Source: Fodinibius halophilus (GTDB lineage Bacteria > Bacteroidota > Rhodothermia > Balneolales > Balneolaceae). Taken from it: a stretch of 64,000 nt of DNA. This document shows, in pieces, positions 1 through 8,067 of this stretch. The notes below the pieces were generated by a model that was given only the letters and a program-made list of their open reading frames with translations, had not been told where the DNA came from and searched no databases. Location: contig NZ_JAALLS010000001.1 of assembly GCF_011059105.1 (NCBI RefSeq), positions 356,964 through 420,963 on the forward strand. The letters are read 5' to 3'. The number at the start of each line of letters is the position of its first letter. Position 1 is the stretch's first letter. The position numbers and the translations under genes were made by a program.

Positions 1-2
1 AA

Positions 3-653
3 AATATTTACTCGATAAACGATTTTATCCATTTTCAACTGGATTCTGCCCAAGCGCAGTCAAGAGATGTTAAACCGGGGACTTATGCAGTTTTGGCGGG
101 TATGCATGTGACTACTCGTGAGATTACCCGCTGGACATGGCAGACCTTTTGGTGGTCAGAGAGCCCCAATAATCCATATAGTCCTAGTTCTGGTACCATT
201 GCAGGATACCGGCCATCCAAAAAATTAGATCGTGGGGCAAACCATTATGCGATGGCTGTTGCGTATAATATGGTTCAGCCTGCACAGCCCGAGCGGGGTG
301 GTTCTGGGGCCGATGCAACATCGCTGTATGCTTACAACCCATACCTTGAGGCAGGCTTTGGAGATTCAACGTTTATAAAAGGGAATGAAGCAGTTAGGAA
401 ATATTATCCCAAATCTTACCAGAAAGTGGGAGAAAAGATGAACCTTTACGGTATGCAAACAAACTGCATGAGCTGCCATGGGCAGGCTCGGTTTGACCCG
501 CAATCAGTGGGGACGCACTTTTACCTTACCGATCAGTATTTTTCAATGGATGCCCCATATTTTAAGAATAAGGTAAAAGTCGATTTCACCTGGAGTATCA
601 TCGGGAATTTGATAGATGATAATGGAGAGCGTATAAAGGTTAACGAAAAATAA
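3..653 (+). CDS. C-terminal part of a c-type cytochrome-like protein (5' truncated by window edge)
   Basis: The reading frame is open from the first bases of the window and has no clear start, so the gene begins upstream. The first Met in view (base 93) is probably internal, because the residues before it read as ordinary protein. The product has one CxxCH haem-attachment motif (CMSCH, bases 465-479) about 60 residues from the C-terminus. The segment before it is rich in Trp and Tyr. A CxxCH motif implies a periplasmic protein with covalently bound haem. I do not recognise the family, and the missing N-terminal part could hold more haem sites or a catalytic domain. It converges on the kinase gene that follows. 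Haem binding is likely; the function is unknown. Confidence 0.6.
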   Translation, partial: NIYSINDFIHFQLDSAQAQSRDVKPGTYAVLAGMHVTTREITRWTWQTFWWSESPNNPYSPSSGTIAGYRPSKKLDRGANHYAMAVAYNMVQPAQPERGGSGADATSLYAYNPYLEAGFGDSTFIKGNEAVRKYYPKSYQKVGEKMNLYGMQTNCMSCHGQARFDPQSVGTHFYLTDQYFSMDAPYFKNKVKVDFTWSIIGNLIDDNGERIKVNEK

Positions 654-669
654 CGATCTTATAATTGGT

Positions 670-699
670 GGAAAAAGGGGATAGGCATTCCCTTTTTCC
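670..699. terminator. Stem-loop between convergent genes, candidate bidirectional terminator
   Basis: A 10-bp perfect stem (GGAAAAAGGG with CCCTTTTTCC) closes a 10-nt loop. It lies just after the cytochrome-like gene and just before the 3' end of the opposite-strand kinase gene. The tail has only short T runs on either side, so termination strength is uncertain. Confidence 0.5.
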
Positions 700-724
700 A
701 ATTTATTCAAAGCTTTTTAGGTGA

Positions 725-3181
725 TTATGTACCAAGCAGCAGTTTATTTTTGTATTTAACTGCTTGTTGTGGCTTGCCCATTGCTGAGTATAATTGACCC
801 AACGTCTTTAATGCTTCTTTTGTGCGCCAGTCTTTTAGGCCGAACCTGTTTTTAAAGGTTTGAAAGGCATTAAGTAATGGTTGCTCAGCCTCAGTAAGTC
901 GGCCCTGAAGCATCCAGGATACGGCAAGCACCCCTTTAGCTGCCCGTACCCGCCAGTGGTTTTCGGGAAAGGAATTAGATAGTACTGGGATAGCTTTGGT
1001 TAACAATTCCTGGGCCTGTTTTGGTTTGCCAAGCTTCAATAGAACTTGCCCTAATCGTACCTGGGATGCTGCTATGTGGGGATGTTCGGGAGGGAGGGTT
1101 TGTTTTCGAATCTTCAAGGCTTTTCTGTGCAGAGAATCAGCTGAAAGTAAATCTCCTTTAGCATAAAGAGCAGAAGCAAGTAACGACAGGGTATTGGCAG
1201 TGGCGGGGTGTCCCTCAGGTGTTAATTGGTACCTGAATTCCAGTGTCTTGTTATAATAGGTAATTGCAGAGTCTAACTTTCCCTGATCTTTAAATACTGT
1301 TGCCAGATTATGATGCATAGTAGCTAAACTGGTAGTATCAATAAAATCCAGGTCAGCCAGTTGAATTGATCGTTTATACAGCTGTTGGGCTTTGTCCAGC
1401 TTTCCCCACTCCTGCATCAGAAGTCCCCAATCATTGTAAACAGGAGACAGCCTTGGGGTCTCAGGCCCAAAATTATCAATAAAAAGGTCATGCATATGTT
1501 GTAGCAAGGAATCAGATTCTGAAAATCTTCCCTGCCACATCTTAGAGGCAGCTAACTGCTGTAAAATGTTTCCTTTTAGCTGTATATCTTCCTCTGGAAG
1601 CTGAGTAGATATTTTTAAACCATCCGTTAAAATAGCTTCTGCTTTGGGGTACAGCGCCAGATTTTCATATATCAATCCCATTGTAAGCAGTAGGTCAGCC
1701 TGTATGGCCGGATATCCTTGTAGCTCTGTTTGTACCTTTTTTGCCCCGTTATCCAACACCTCTTGTAATGTTAGATTGGGATTAGAATTGTCTATAAAGG
1801 GATCTGAGCTTTGGAGAATATTTACCAGGAAATTTTTTACTTGGTTCGCCTTCTGTGCTTCCAGTTGTGCTTGGTTGCGCTCTTGTGAAATCTGGATGGT
1901 ATGATAGCTGATTAAGCCAATCAATATGATTAAAAAGGCCGCTGCGGTATTAATGGCAATTTTATTTCGTTTTAAGAATTTCGTTGCCACATAGCGAAAA
2001 TGTCCGGCACGTGCTGTAATCGGTTGATCGTTACTAAAGCGACGCAAGTCTTCAATAAAGAGCTCAATGGAATTATACCGGTCAGCAGCATTTTTGCGCA
2101 GGCTTTTACATACAATAGCATCCAGATCTCCGGAGATCAGCTTAAAAAGATTATGAGGTGAACAGCCTCGTTTTGCTGCGATTTTTGATTGGGTATTGGT
2201 ATCTAAAGCACGAAAATGAGAAGAAGGTTTAGGAGCAGTTTTTTGAGTAATTCGTTTTTTTAGCGCGCCCCGATTTTTCGTTTCACCAGGTTCAAAAGGG
2301 TGAATACCGATCAGCAGTTTATATAAAACTATGCCCAGGGCATAATTGTCTGCCGCGGTGGTAATTGTTTCGTGATTTATCTGCTCCGGGGCAGCATAGG
2401 CCAGAGTAAGCATTCGTGCACCGGCCCGGGTCTGATGGATATTCTCTATTTCGGAGTCGGAATCAAGCAGTTTTGCGATACCAAAATCCAAAATTTTCAC
2501 CTCACCTTCCGGGGTGATGAGAATATTGGCAGGTTTTAAATCGCGGTGGATAACCAGGTTATTATGTGCATACTGCACAGCTTCACAAACTTTGCGGAAC
2601 AGGCTAAGACGTTCATCAATAGAGAGGGTATGTTCATCGCAATACTCATTAATAGGCTGGCCATCAATATATTCCATCACAAGGTATGGAAGCCCCTCAT
2701 TGGTAACACCTCCATCATAAAGCCGCCCGATATGGGGGTGATGGAGACTGGCCAGGATATTTTGTTCCTGTTTAAAACGAGCAATATTGGAGGGGGTATC
2801 CATGCCACGCCGAATGATTTTAATAGCCACTTTATGTTGGAAAGCTCCATCAGAGCGTTCGGCCAGATAAACCGATCCCATTCCGCCATGTTCGATTAAT
2901 TCTGTGATGGAGTAGGCCCCAAGTTGTTTCCCAACAAGAGAAGAGGTATGCTCATCAGGTAAATCCTCAATGATATTGGGAATAAGAATATCTTTTTCGA
3001 CACTACCGGTTTCCAAGAATCCTTCCGAGGACTCAATGGATTCCAACAGTTCGGTAATCCATGATTTGAGCTGCTTGTTATCGCCACATTGTTGTTCAAT
3101 AAAGGGTTGGCGTTCGTTTTCTGATTTAGTTAACGCTTTATCAAGGATCTCTTCGACCCTATCCCAATTTGCATGGTCCAT
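725..3181 (-). CDS. Membrane Ser/Thr protein kinase with C-terminal TPR repeats
   Basis: This is an 818-residue PknB-type kinase. Visible parts are a short N-terminal region of about 65 residues, shared with the second kinase in this window, then a glycine-rich loop at 98-103 (GGMGSV), the ATP-binding Lys121 in AIK, the catalytic loop HRDLKPAN at 212-219 and DFG at 232-234. All key catalytic residues are present. One membrane helix follows at about 410-427, and the rest (about 450-810) is tetratricopeptide-like helical repeats. The kinase domain should be cytoplasmic and the TPR part periplasmic. It lies 165 nt downstream of an ECF sigma factor gene on the same strand, and a divergent lipoprotein gene lies beyond that. 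The pairing suggests the kinase phosphorylates or otherwise controls the sigma factor. That role is inferred; the kinase call is secure. Confidence 0.92.
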   Translation of the reverse strand: MDHANWDRVEEILDKALTKSENERQPFIEQQCGDNKQLKSWITELLESIESSEGFLETGSVEKDILIPNIIEDLPDEHTSSLVGKQLGAYSITELIEHGGMGSVYLAERSDGAFQHKVAIKIIRRGMDTPSNIARFKQEQNILASLHHPHIGRLYDGGVTNEGLPYLVMEYIDGQPINEYCDEHTLSIDERLSLFRKVCEAVQYAHNNLVIHRDLKPANILITPEGEVKILDFGIAKLLDSDSEIENIHQTRAGARMLTLAYAAPEQINHETITTAADNYALGIVLYKLLIGIHPFEPGETKNRGALKKRITQKTAPKPSSHFRALDTNTQSKIAAKRGCSPHNLFKLISGDLDAIVCKSLRKNAADRYNSIELFIEDLRRFSNDQPITARAGHFRYVATKFLKRNKIAINTAAAFLIILIGLISYHTIQISQERNQAQLEAQKANQVKNFLVNILQSSDPFIDNSNPNLTLQEVLDNGAKKVQTELQGYPAIQADLLLTMGLIYENLALYPKAEAILTDGLKISTQLPEEDIQLKGNILQQLAASKMWQGRFSESDSLLQHMHDLFIDNFGPETPRLSPVYNDWGLLMQEWGKLDKAQQLYKRSIQLADLDFIDTTSLATMHHNLATVFKDQGKLDSAITYYNKTLEFRYQLTPEGHPATANTLSLLASALYAKGDLLSADSLHRKALKIRKQTLPPEHPHIAASQVRLGQVLLKLGKPKQAQELLTKAIPVLSNSFPENHWRVRAAKGVLAVSWMLQGRLTEAEQPLLNAFQTFKNRFGLKDWRTKEALKTLGQLYSAMGKPQQAVKYKNKLLLGT

Positions 3182-3346
3182 ATTTTAAACTCCCCTAAAT
3201 GGTATTTCTAATAAACTGTAGATAATTTTAGATACTACAAACTTTAGTAAAGGAACAAAAAGTATTATTTAAATAAAAGTTAGAAGGGGGGATTGCTTTT
3301 TGAGTAGTAGGTTAAAGTTGCTATGCCCTGAAAGGAAGGCGCTCGA

Positions 3347-3904
3347 TTATTTTAGTTCTTTATACAACCATCCCCGGGCCTTAGCCCAATCTCTCTTTAC
3401 AGTGCTCACAGAAATATCCAACACATCTGCTGTTGCTTCAATGGTCATATCCCCAAAGAAACGAAGTTCTACAATATCTGCCATCCGCTGGCTGAGTTGG
3501 GCCAGTTCATCAAGCTTTCTATCAATTTCTAAAAGGGTCTCAGCACTGGTATCTTTATTTATTATTCCATCAATATATGTGAGATCGTATTGTTCTCCTC
3601 CTCGTTTATCAGCCTTCTTTTTGCGGGCATGATCAATTAAAATCTGTCGCATACAGCGCGATGAAATGGCAAAGAAATGGTTGCGATCGGTGACTTTTAT
3701 ACTTCCTTGCTGAACCATTTTAAGATAGGCTTCATGAACCAATGCTGTTTTAGAATAGGTTACCTCAGAATATTCCTTCTTTAACCGAGCGTGGGCAAGT
3801 TGTTTAAGCTGGTTATACACTAAAGGGAATAAGGTGTCGTAAGCCTCTTCTGAACCTTCCTTAATATGTACCAGTAGTTGCGTTATTTCCGCCTGAGACT
3901 TCAT
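3347..3904 (-). CDS. ECF-type sigma-70 factor (PF07638/TIGR02999 type), module 1
   Basis: The product is a 185-residue alternative sigma factor. Sigma-2 carries the block LVHEAYLKM followed by CMRQILIDHARKK-ADKRGG, typical of the PF07638/TIGR02999 group. Sigma-4 ends in VSTVKRDWAKARGWLYKEL, a helix-turn-helix for -35 recognition. I chose the Met at 3904 because the other two sigma proteins here start at the equivalent place; the open frame runs upstream to 4021 but the extra 39 residues look unrelated. The acidic DAED motif usual in ECF region 2.2 is replaced by YSKT (Thr53). In kinase-linked ECF groups such a gap is filled by threonine phosphorylation. The gene heads a two-gene unit with the kinase. 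The family is clear, the regulon is unknown. Confidence 0.9.
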   Translation of the reverse strand: MKSQAEITQLLVHIKEGSEEAYDTLFPLVYNQLKQLAHARLKKEYSEVTYSKTALVHEAYLKMVQQGSIKVTDRNHFFAISSRCMRQILIDHARKKKADKRGGEQYDLTYIDGIINKDTSAETLLEIDRKLDELAQLSQRMADIVELRFFGDMTIEATADVLDISVSTVKRDWAKARGWLYKELK

Positions 3905-4088
3905 GTATGGGGAACAGGTAATAGATTCCAAAAAATGTGTAGAGATATATTTGCGAGAATATAATAAATACTTTGAACCAATTGTACTGGCTACCCCGCA
4001 TATGCAAGCAGTAGTACCCAAGGCTCTTCAAGAGTAGATAAGAATATATGTCTTGGATCTTAATCTCAATAAATAAAAAAATAAATTT

Positions 4089-6107
4089 ATGAAATATTTT
4101 GTTACTGTTATAGCGGTTATTACTTCTGTTTTTTTAATACAGGGGTGTAGCAGTAGTCCTTCGGGCTCAGGAAAATCGAGTAATCCCCCTACCTTAGATG
4201 CGGTAATAGATTATTCGCCCACGACTCCTGAAACCAACGCTGAAGTTACAATGGATGCCGGCAATTCTAAAGACGATCAAAATATCGGCTATGATATTCA
4301 ATGGTCGCTTACGACTAAACCGGCAAACAGTACTGTTACATTTAGTAATACCACCCAATCAAAGATGAAGTTTACCCCTGATGTTGCAGGTGATTATGAA
4401 GTCAAACTGGAAATTGAAAATAGTTCAGAAGGTGTGACTGATGATGCTACAAAAGTTTTATCGGTTATATCATCCGAATCAACAGTAGAACTTGAAGGCG
4501 ATATTAATACTGATAGTACTTTGACAGATATTTTTACAGATCCCTCGGTTCCCGACTATCTGGTAGTAGGTGATCTTGATGTACATGCCAAACTAACTGT
4601 TGATCCCGGAGTTGTAATACATTTTGAGGAAAACTTGGGATTGAAAGTAGCTACTGATGGTATATTATCGGCAGTTGGTACCAGCGGTAATGGGATCATT
4701 TTCACCGGTGCAAGCCAATCCACAAACGGATTTTGGAAAGGCATAAATATCCATTCAAATACCGTGGAAAATGCTATTAAGTATGCTGAAATAAGCTATG
4801 GAGGCAGTAAGTCTGCGGGTACTTATTTTGAGGCTGCAAACCTGACGATTGACCAGGCAAAGGTTCAGCTTGCCAATACCAAAATATCAAACAGTGGAAT
4901 GTTTGGAATCCAAACACGACGCAGTGGTTCCGAATTCGCTATGGAAAATATGGAGTTCAGTAGTAATGATGATGAACATGCCTATGTCCATATTAGCCAG
5001 CTGGGTTATTTCGACAGCGGGAGTTCTTTTGACGGCGGATATGTAGAAGCTTTTGGCGGCTCAACGAAAGCTAATATGGATATTTCGGTGTTAAACGGAG
5101 CCAAATATAGTATTCTTGATCATGTAGGATTTGATCACGTTGTAACCATTGATGCAGGTACTGAAATAGAGTTTATTGCTGATGCCGGTATTAAAGTAGG
5201 TAATAACGGTGTTATCAAAGCAGTAGGAGAAGCAAATAATAAAATTGTGTTTACGGGTACTGTGAAAACTCCGGGAGCTTGGCGCGGTATCTTTGTAGGT
5301 TCGCCCTCTGTAGAGAACATCTTCAAACATGTTGAAATTAGTTACGGAGGAAGTACGAATATGGCTACCTATTTTGGTAAGACCAATATGGTGATTGACC
5401 GAGCACAGGTAGAGCTGGATAATGTCTCTATAACCGGAAGTGCCGGCTATGGCATTCAAACCCGACGAAATGGATCTGCCTTTACTGTAAGTAATGCTTC
5501 ATTTGATAATAACCAAGACTCTCATATGCTCATTCACCCAACGCAGGTTGACTTTGTTGACAACCAAACCAACTTTAATGGTGGCGATGTGGAAGTATAT
5601 GGAGGAGATACAGAGGCCACAGGCAGTGAAACCTGGAGTAATCTTAACAACGGTACGTACTATTTTTCAAGTTCGGTAAGTATTGAAAAAGATGTGACGA
5701 TCGAAGCCGGAACGCTTTTTGAAATGGGGACTGATGTTAGGCTATTGGTATCCGGTGGTAACGATCAGGGAGTTATAAAAGCGATTGGGACCAGTAGTAA
5801 TCCTATTACATTTACCGGTCGTTCAAAAGCAAAAGGGGCCTGGAGAGGGATCTTAATATCCTCTGGTTCTGTTGACAATGAAATGGATCATGTGTTAATA
5901 GAATATGGTGGAAGCAGTGATTTAGCAACGTATATGCCGGCAGGTAACTTAGGTATATATAATAAGGCTTATCTGACTATATCGAATGCAGATATCGAAA
6001 ACAGTGACAATTATGGCATCATGCTAAGAGAATCACGAAGTGCAACCATGGGTGGGTCCAATATTTCATATTCTAATAATACTAATGATGATTTTTATGA
6101 TTATTAG
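4089..6107 (+). CDS. Lipoprotein with PKD-like domain and three beta-helix repeats, module 1
   Basis: The product is a 672-residue lipoprotein. A signal peptide ends at a lipobox (LIQGC), with the lipidated Cys at residue 20. Residues of about 35-128 resemble a PKD/REJ-like Ig fold (stretches like WSLTTKPANS and PDVAGDYEVKLEIEN). Three repeats of about 170 residues follow. Each has a V-x-I-x-A-G-T-type start, an I-x-FTG strand, a G-x-W-x-G-I motif, an ISYGGS motif and, in the first two, a GIQTRR motif. This pattern fits a right-handed parallel beta-helix. No catalytic residues are recognisable. It is divergent from the sigma gene with about 185 nt between them, and the second sigma/kinase module has a similar lipoprotein in the same place. 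It may be the surface effector or sensor of the module; that is inference. Confidence 0.8.
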   Translation: MKYFVTVIAVITSVFLIQGCSSSPSGSGKSSNPPTLDAVIDYSPTTPETNAEVTMDAGNSKDDQNIGYDIQWSLTTKPANSTVTFSNTTQSKMKFTPDVAGDYEVKLEIENSSEGVTDDATKVLSVISSESTVELEGDINTDSTLTDIFTDPSVPDYLVVGDLDVHAKLTVDPGVVIHFEENLGLKVATDGILSAVGTSGNGIIFTGASQSTNGFWKGINIHSNTVENAIKYAEISYGGSKSAGTYFEAANLTIDQAKVQLANTKISNSGMFGIQTRRSGSEFAMENMEFSSNDDEHAYVHISQLGYFDSGSSFDGGYVEAFGGSTKANMDISVLNGAKYSILDHVGFDHVVTIDAGTEIEFIADAGIKVGNNGVIKAVGEANNKIVFTGTVKTPGAWRGIFVGSPSVENIFKHVEISYGGSTNMATYFGKTNMVIDRAQVELDNVSITGSAGYGIQTRRNGSAFTVSNASFDNNQDSHMLIHPTQVDFVDNQTNFNGGDVEVYGGDTEATGSETWSNLNNGTYYFSSSVSIEKDVTIEAGTLFEMGTDVRLLVSGGNDQGVIKAIGTSSNPITFTGRSKAKGAWRGILISSGSVDNEMDHVLIEYGGSSDLATYMPAGNLGIYNKAYLTISNADIENSDNYGIMLRESRSATMGGSNISYSNNTNDDFYDY

Positions 6108-6137
6108 TATTAGGCTCTAATTGATTTAAAGTGTTTG

Positions 6138-6169
6138 AGGACTGTCGTTTATTCGGCAGTCCTTTTTTT
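6138..6169 (+). terminator. Intrinsic terminator after the module 1 lipoprotein gene
   Basis: A 10-bp stem (AGGACTGTCG with CGGCAGTCCT, one G-U pair) closes a short AT loop and is followed by seven T residues. It begins 30 nt after the stop codon. Confidence 0.9.
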
Positions 6170-6243
6170 ATTGAGAGACTTATTATCAGCTTGTTACAGT
6201 ATTTGTATATTCAGCGTCACTTATGATTTAAAATTTGGTGATT

Positions 6244-7116
6244 ATGATTAAAAAAAATGTGGAGCTCGCCCTTATCCAGTCTGCTTGTTCTGCTGATATA
6301 ACGGAAAATATTGATAAGGCTACAAACAAAATTGAAGATGCTGCAAGAAAAGGCGCACAAATAATTATACTGCAGGAGTTATTTCAAACTCCCTATTTTT
6401 GTCAAACGATAAATGAAGAATTTTTTGACTGGGCACAACCCATACCGGGTCCGCTGACTGATAAATTAACAACATTGGCCCGAGATCTGGAAGTGGTAAT
6501 CGTAGCTCCATTTTTTGAACAAAGGGCAGCTGGTATTTATCACAATTCATTGGTTGTTATTGATGCCGATGGCACGCTTATGGGCAGGTATCGAAAACAA
6601 CATATTCCCGATGATCCATGCTTCCATGAAAAGTTCTATTTTACACCCGGTGATGATGGTTATAAAGTATTTAATACGCGTTTTGCTAAAATTGGTACTC
6701 TTATTTGTTGGGACCAATGGTATCCTGAAGCCGCACGGATTACAGCCCTAAAAGGAGCAGAGTTATTAGTGTATCCCACAGCAATTGGAACGTTACCGCA
6801 CGAAAAGGGTAAAGAAAAGAAAGAGTTTTTAGATGCTTGGCAAACGATCCAAAAAAGTCATGCCATTGCCAACAGTTGTTTTGTAGCAGCTGTTAACAGA
6901 ACAGGGCAGGAAGGAAAAATAAGTTTTTGGGGGCACTCTTTTGTCTCAGGACCATTCGGTAAAATACTAGCAGAAGCAGGCGATGATGATGAGGTATTAA
7001 TTGTCGACATTGATTTATCACAAATTGAAAGTCAACGAAGGATTTGGCCGTTTTATCGGGATCGTCGAATCGACACTTACCAACCTATAGTGAAACGATA
7101 TATTGAAAATGAATAA
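6244..7116 (+). CDS. aguB: N-carbamoylputrescine amidase
   Basis: This 290-residue nitrilase-superfamily amidase is predicted to hydrolyse N-carbamoylputrescine to putrescine, CO2 and ammonia in the cytoplasm. The catalytic triad is visible: Glu45 (LQELF), Lys118 (RYRKQHIPDDP) and Cys155 (LICWDQWYPE). The RKQHIPDDP and CWDQWYPE blocks are typical of AguB rather than of other nitrilase branches. I start at the ATG at 6244; the TTG nine bases upstream is less likely. Agmatine deiminase, which makes its substrate, is encoded 1 kb downstream on the same strand, but an opposite-strand sigma factor gene sits between. The two ends are nearly touching: the sigma stop codon begins 8 nt after the aguB stop. 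Length is normal for the family. Confidence 0.93.
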   Translation: MIKKNVELALIQSACSADITENIDKATNKIEDAARKGAQIIILQELFQTPYFCQTINEEFFDWAQPIPGPLTDKLTTLARDLEVVIVAPFFEQRAAGIYHNSLVVIDADGTLMGRYRKQHIPDDPCFHEKFYFTPGDDGYKVFNTRFAKIGTLICWDQWYPEAARITALKGAELLVYPTAIGTLPHEKGKEKKEFLDAWQTIQKSHAIANSCFVAAVNRTGQEGKISFWGHSFVSGPFGKILAEAGDDDEVLIVDIDLSQIESQRRIWPFYRDRRIDTYQPIVKRYIENE

Positions 7117-7124
7117 CTATAATG

Positions 7125-7697
7125 TTAGTTGCTTAACTTATTATATAGCCAATTTTTAGCCCTCTTCCAGTCTCGTTTGACCGTTCTTTCAGATAGCTTG
7201 AGCACATTTGCAATGCTTTGCATAGTCATGTTGTTAAAAAATCGCATTATTACGACTTCTGAAAGGCGGTTGTCGTACTTTTCGAGTTCGTCAATCTTTT
7301 TATCAATAAAAGCAGATCGTTTTTGGGGTTCCTCTGTTGGAATAAGTTCTTCATGAAATGGTACTCTCATGTTATTGCCGCCCCGTTTATCTGCGTGTTG
7401 TTTTCGAGCGTAATCTATCAATATTTGACGCATACAGTTCGAAGCAATAGCCAAAAAGTGATTACAGTTTTGACATTTTAGCCCCTTCTGCTTCAACATT
7501 TTGAGATATACCTCGTGTACCAAGTCGGTATTGGTAATTCCAAGATGGATGTTTCTTTCGGGCTTAAGCTGCGAATAAGCCCGTTTTTTAAGCTCCTCGT
7601 AGAGAAGCGGAAATAGTTCATTATAGGTTTTTTGAGAACTATCAGGAAGATTATCAATCAGATGAGATATTTTTGCATGTTCTTCATCTAAAGCCAT
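7125..7697 (-). CDS. ECF-type sigma-70 factor (PF07638/TIGR02999 type) without an adjacent kinase
   Basis: This 190-residue sigma factor is homologous to the two module sigma factors. Shared blocks are DLVHEVYLKMLKQ in sigma-2, CMRQILIDYARKQHADKRGG, and SERTVKRDWKRAKNWLYNKL in the sigma-4 helix-turn-helix. As in the other two, region 2.2 has no acidic DAED motif; ITNT (Thr57) stands there. Unlike them it has no kinase gene behind it: its 3' end abuts aguB, which converges on it. Upstream lie the hairpin-rich stretch and then aguA on the opposite strand. A kinase encoded elsewhere could serve it, or one of the two kinases here. Family assignment is firm. Confidence 0.9.
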   Translation of the reverse strand: MALDEEHAKISHLIDNLPDSSQKTYNELFPLLYEELKKRAYSQLKPERNIHLGITNTDLVHEVYLKMLKQKGLKCQNCNHFLAIASNCMRQILIDYARKQHADKRGGNNMRVPFHEELIPTEEPQKRSAFIDKKIDELEKYDNRLSEVVIMRFFNNMTMQSIANVLKLSERTVKRDWKRAKNWLYNKLSN

Positions 7698-7839
7698 ACC
7701 CTAACCCCTTTTTATTGTAGATAATATTACTATAAAAAAGCATTTCTAGATATAAACTAAAATAAAATAGGGGGATTTGTCACTTTTGTTAAAAATATTA
7801 CGCAATATATATGTGAGGGGTACTTATAAAAGGTTACCA

Positions 7840-7986
7840 AAAAGGAGAGGCGCTTAGTACAGCATCATGGGAGTGATGCTAAAATATAGCGCTGCACAGT
7901 GCAGCGCTCGAGGGTCAAAGAGAGGCGTCAGCAATGACGTATATTAAGGTTAAGGGCAGTGGGGTTGGTACCCACTGTCCTTTTAT
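7840..7986 (+). ncRNA. Candidate structured RNA or 5' leader with hairpins and a terminator
   Basis: No protein gene fits the 370 nt between the sigma gene and aguA. The stretch holds four consecutive perfect or nearly perfect hairpins. They are AGCATCA/TGATGCT (7861-7880), AGCGCTGCA/TGCAGCGCT with a CAG loop (7888-7908), GCGTCA-GCAA-TGACGT with a GNRA-type loop (7925-7940), and a 10-bp terminator stem followed by T residues (7954-7985). Ordered hairpins ending in a terminator 80 nt before aguA fit either a small independent RNA or a transcription-attenuating leader of aguA. I do not recognise a known riboswitch consensus in it. Strand is assigned from the terminator. Confidence 0.5.
7952..7986 (+). 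terminator. Intrinsic terminator upstream of aguA
   Basis: Stem GGGCAGTGGG with CCCACTGTCC (one G-U pair) closes a 7-nt loop, preceded by AA and followed by TTTTATTTT. It reads on the + strand and closes the hairpin series before aguA. Confidence 0.82.
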
Positions 7987-8067
7987 TTTAGCGCAGATAT
8001 TTTATATTAGAAGAGATAGAAAAAAATAAGGGCGAAAATAAAACGGCATTCATTATAAGATCGATTT

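Noticed and set aside
3905..4021. N-terminal extension of the module 1 sigma factor
   Set aside because: The two other sigma factors start at the Met corresponding to 3904, and the extra 39 residues match nothing in them.
7840..7986. Hairpin stretch as a known riboswitch, tmRNA, SRP RNA or 6S RNA
   Set aside because: I could not see the conserved sequence blocks of any of these classes, so only a candidate RNA is claimed.
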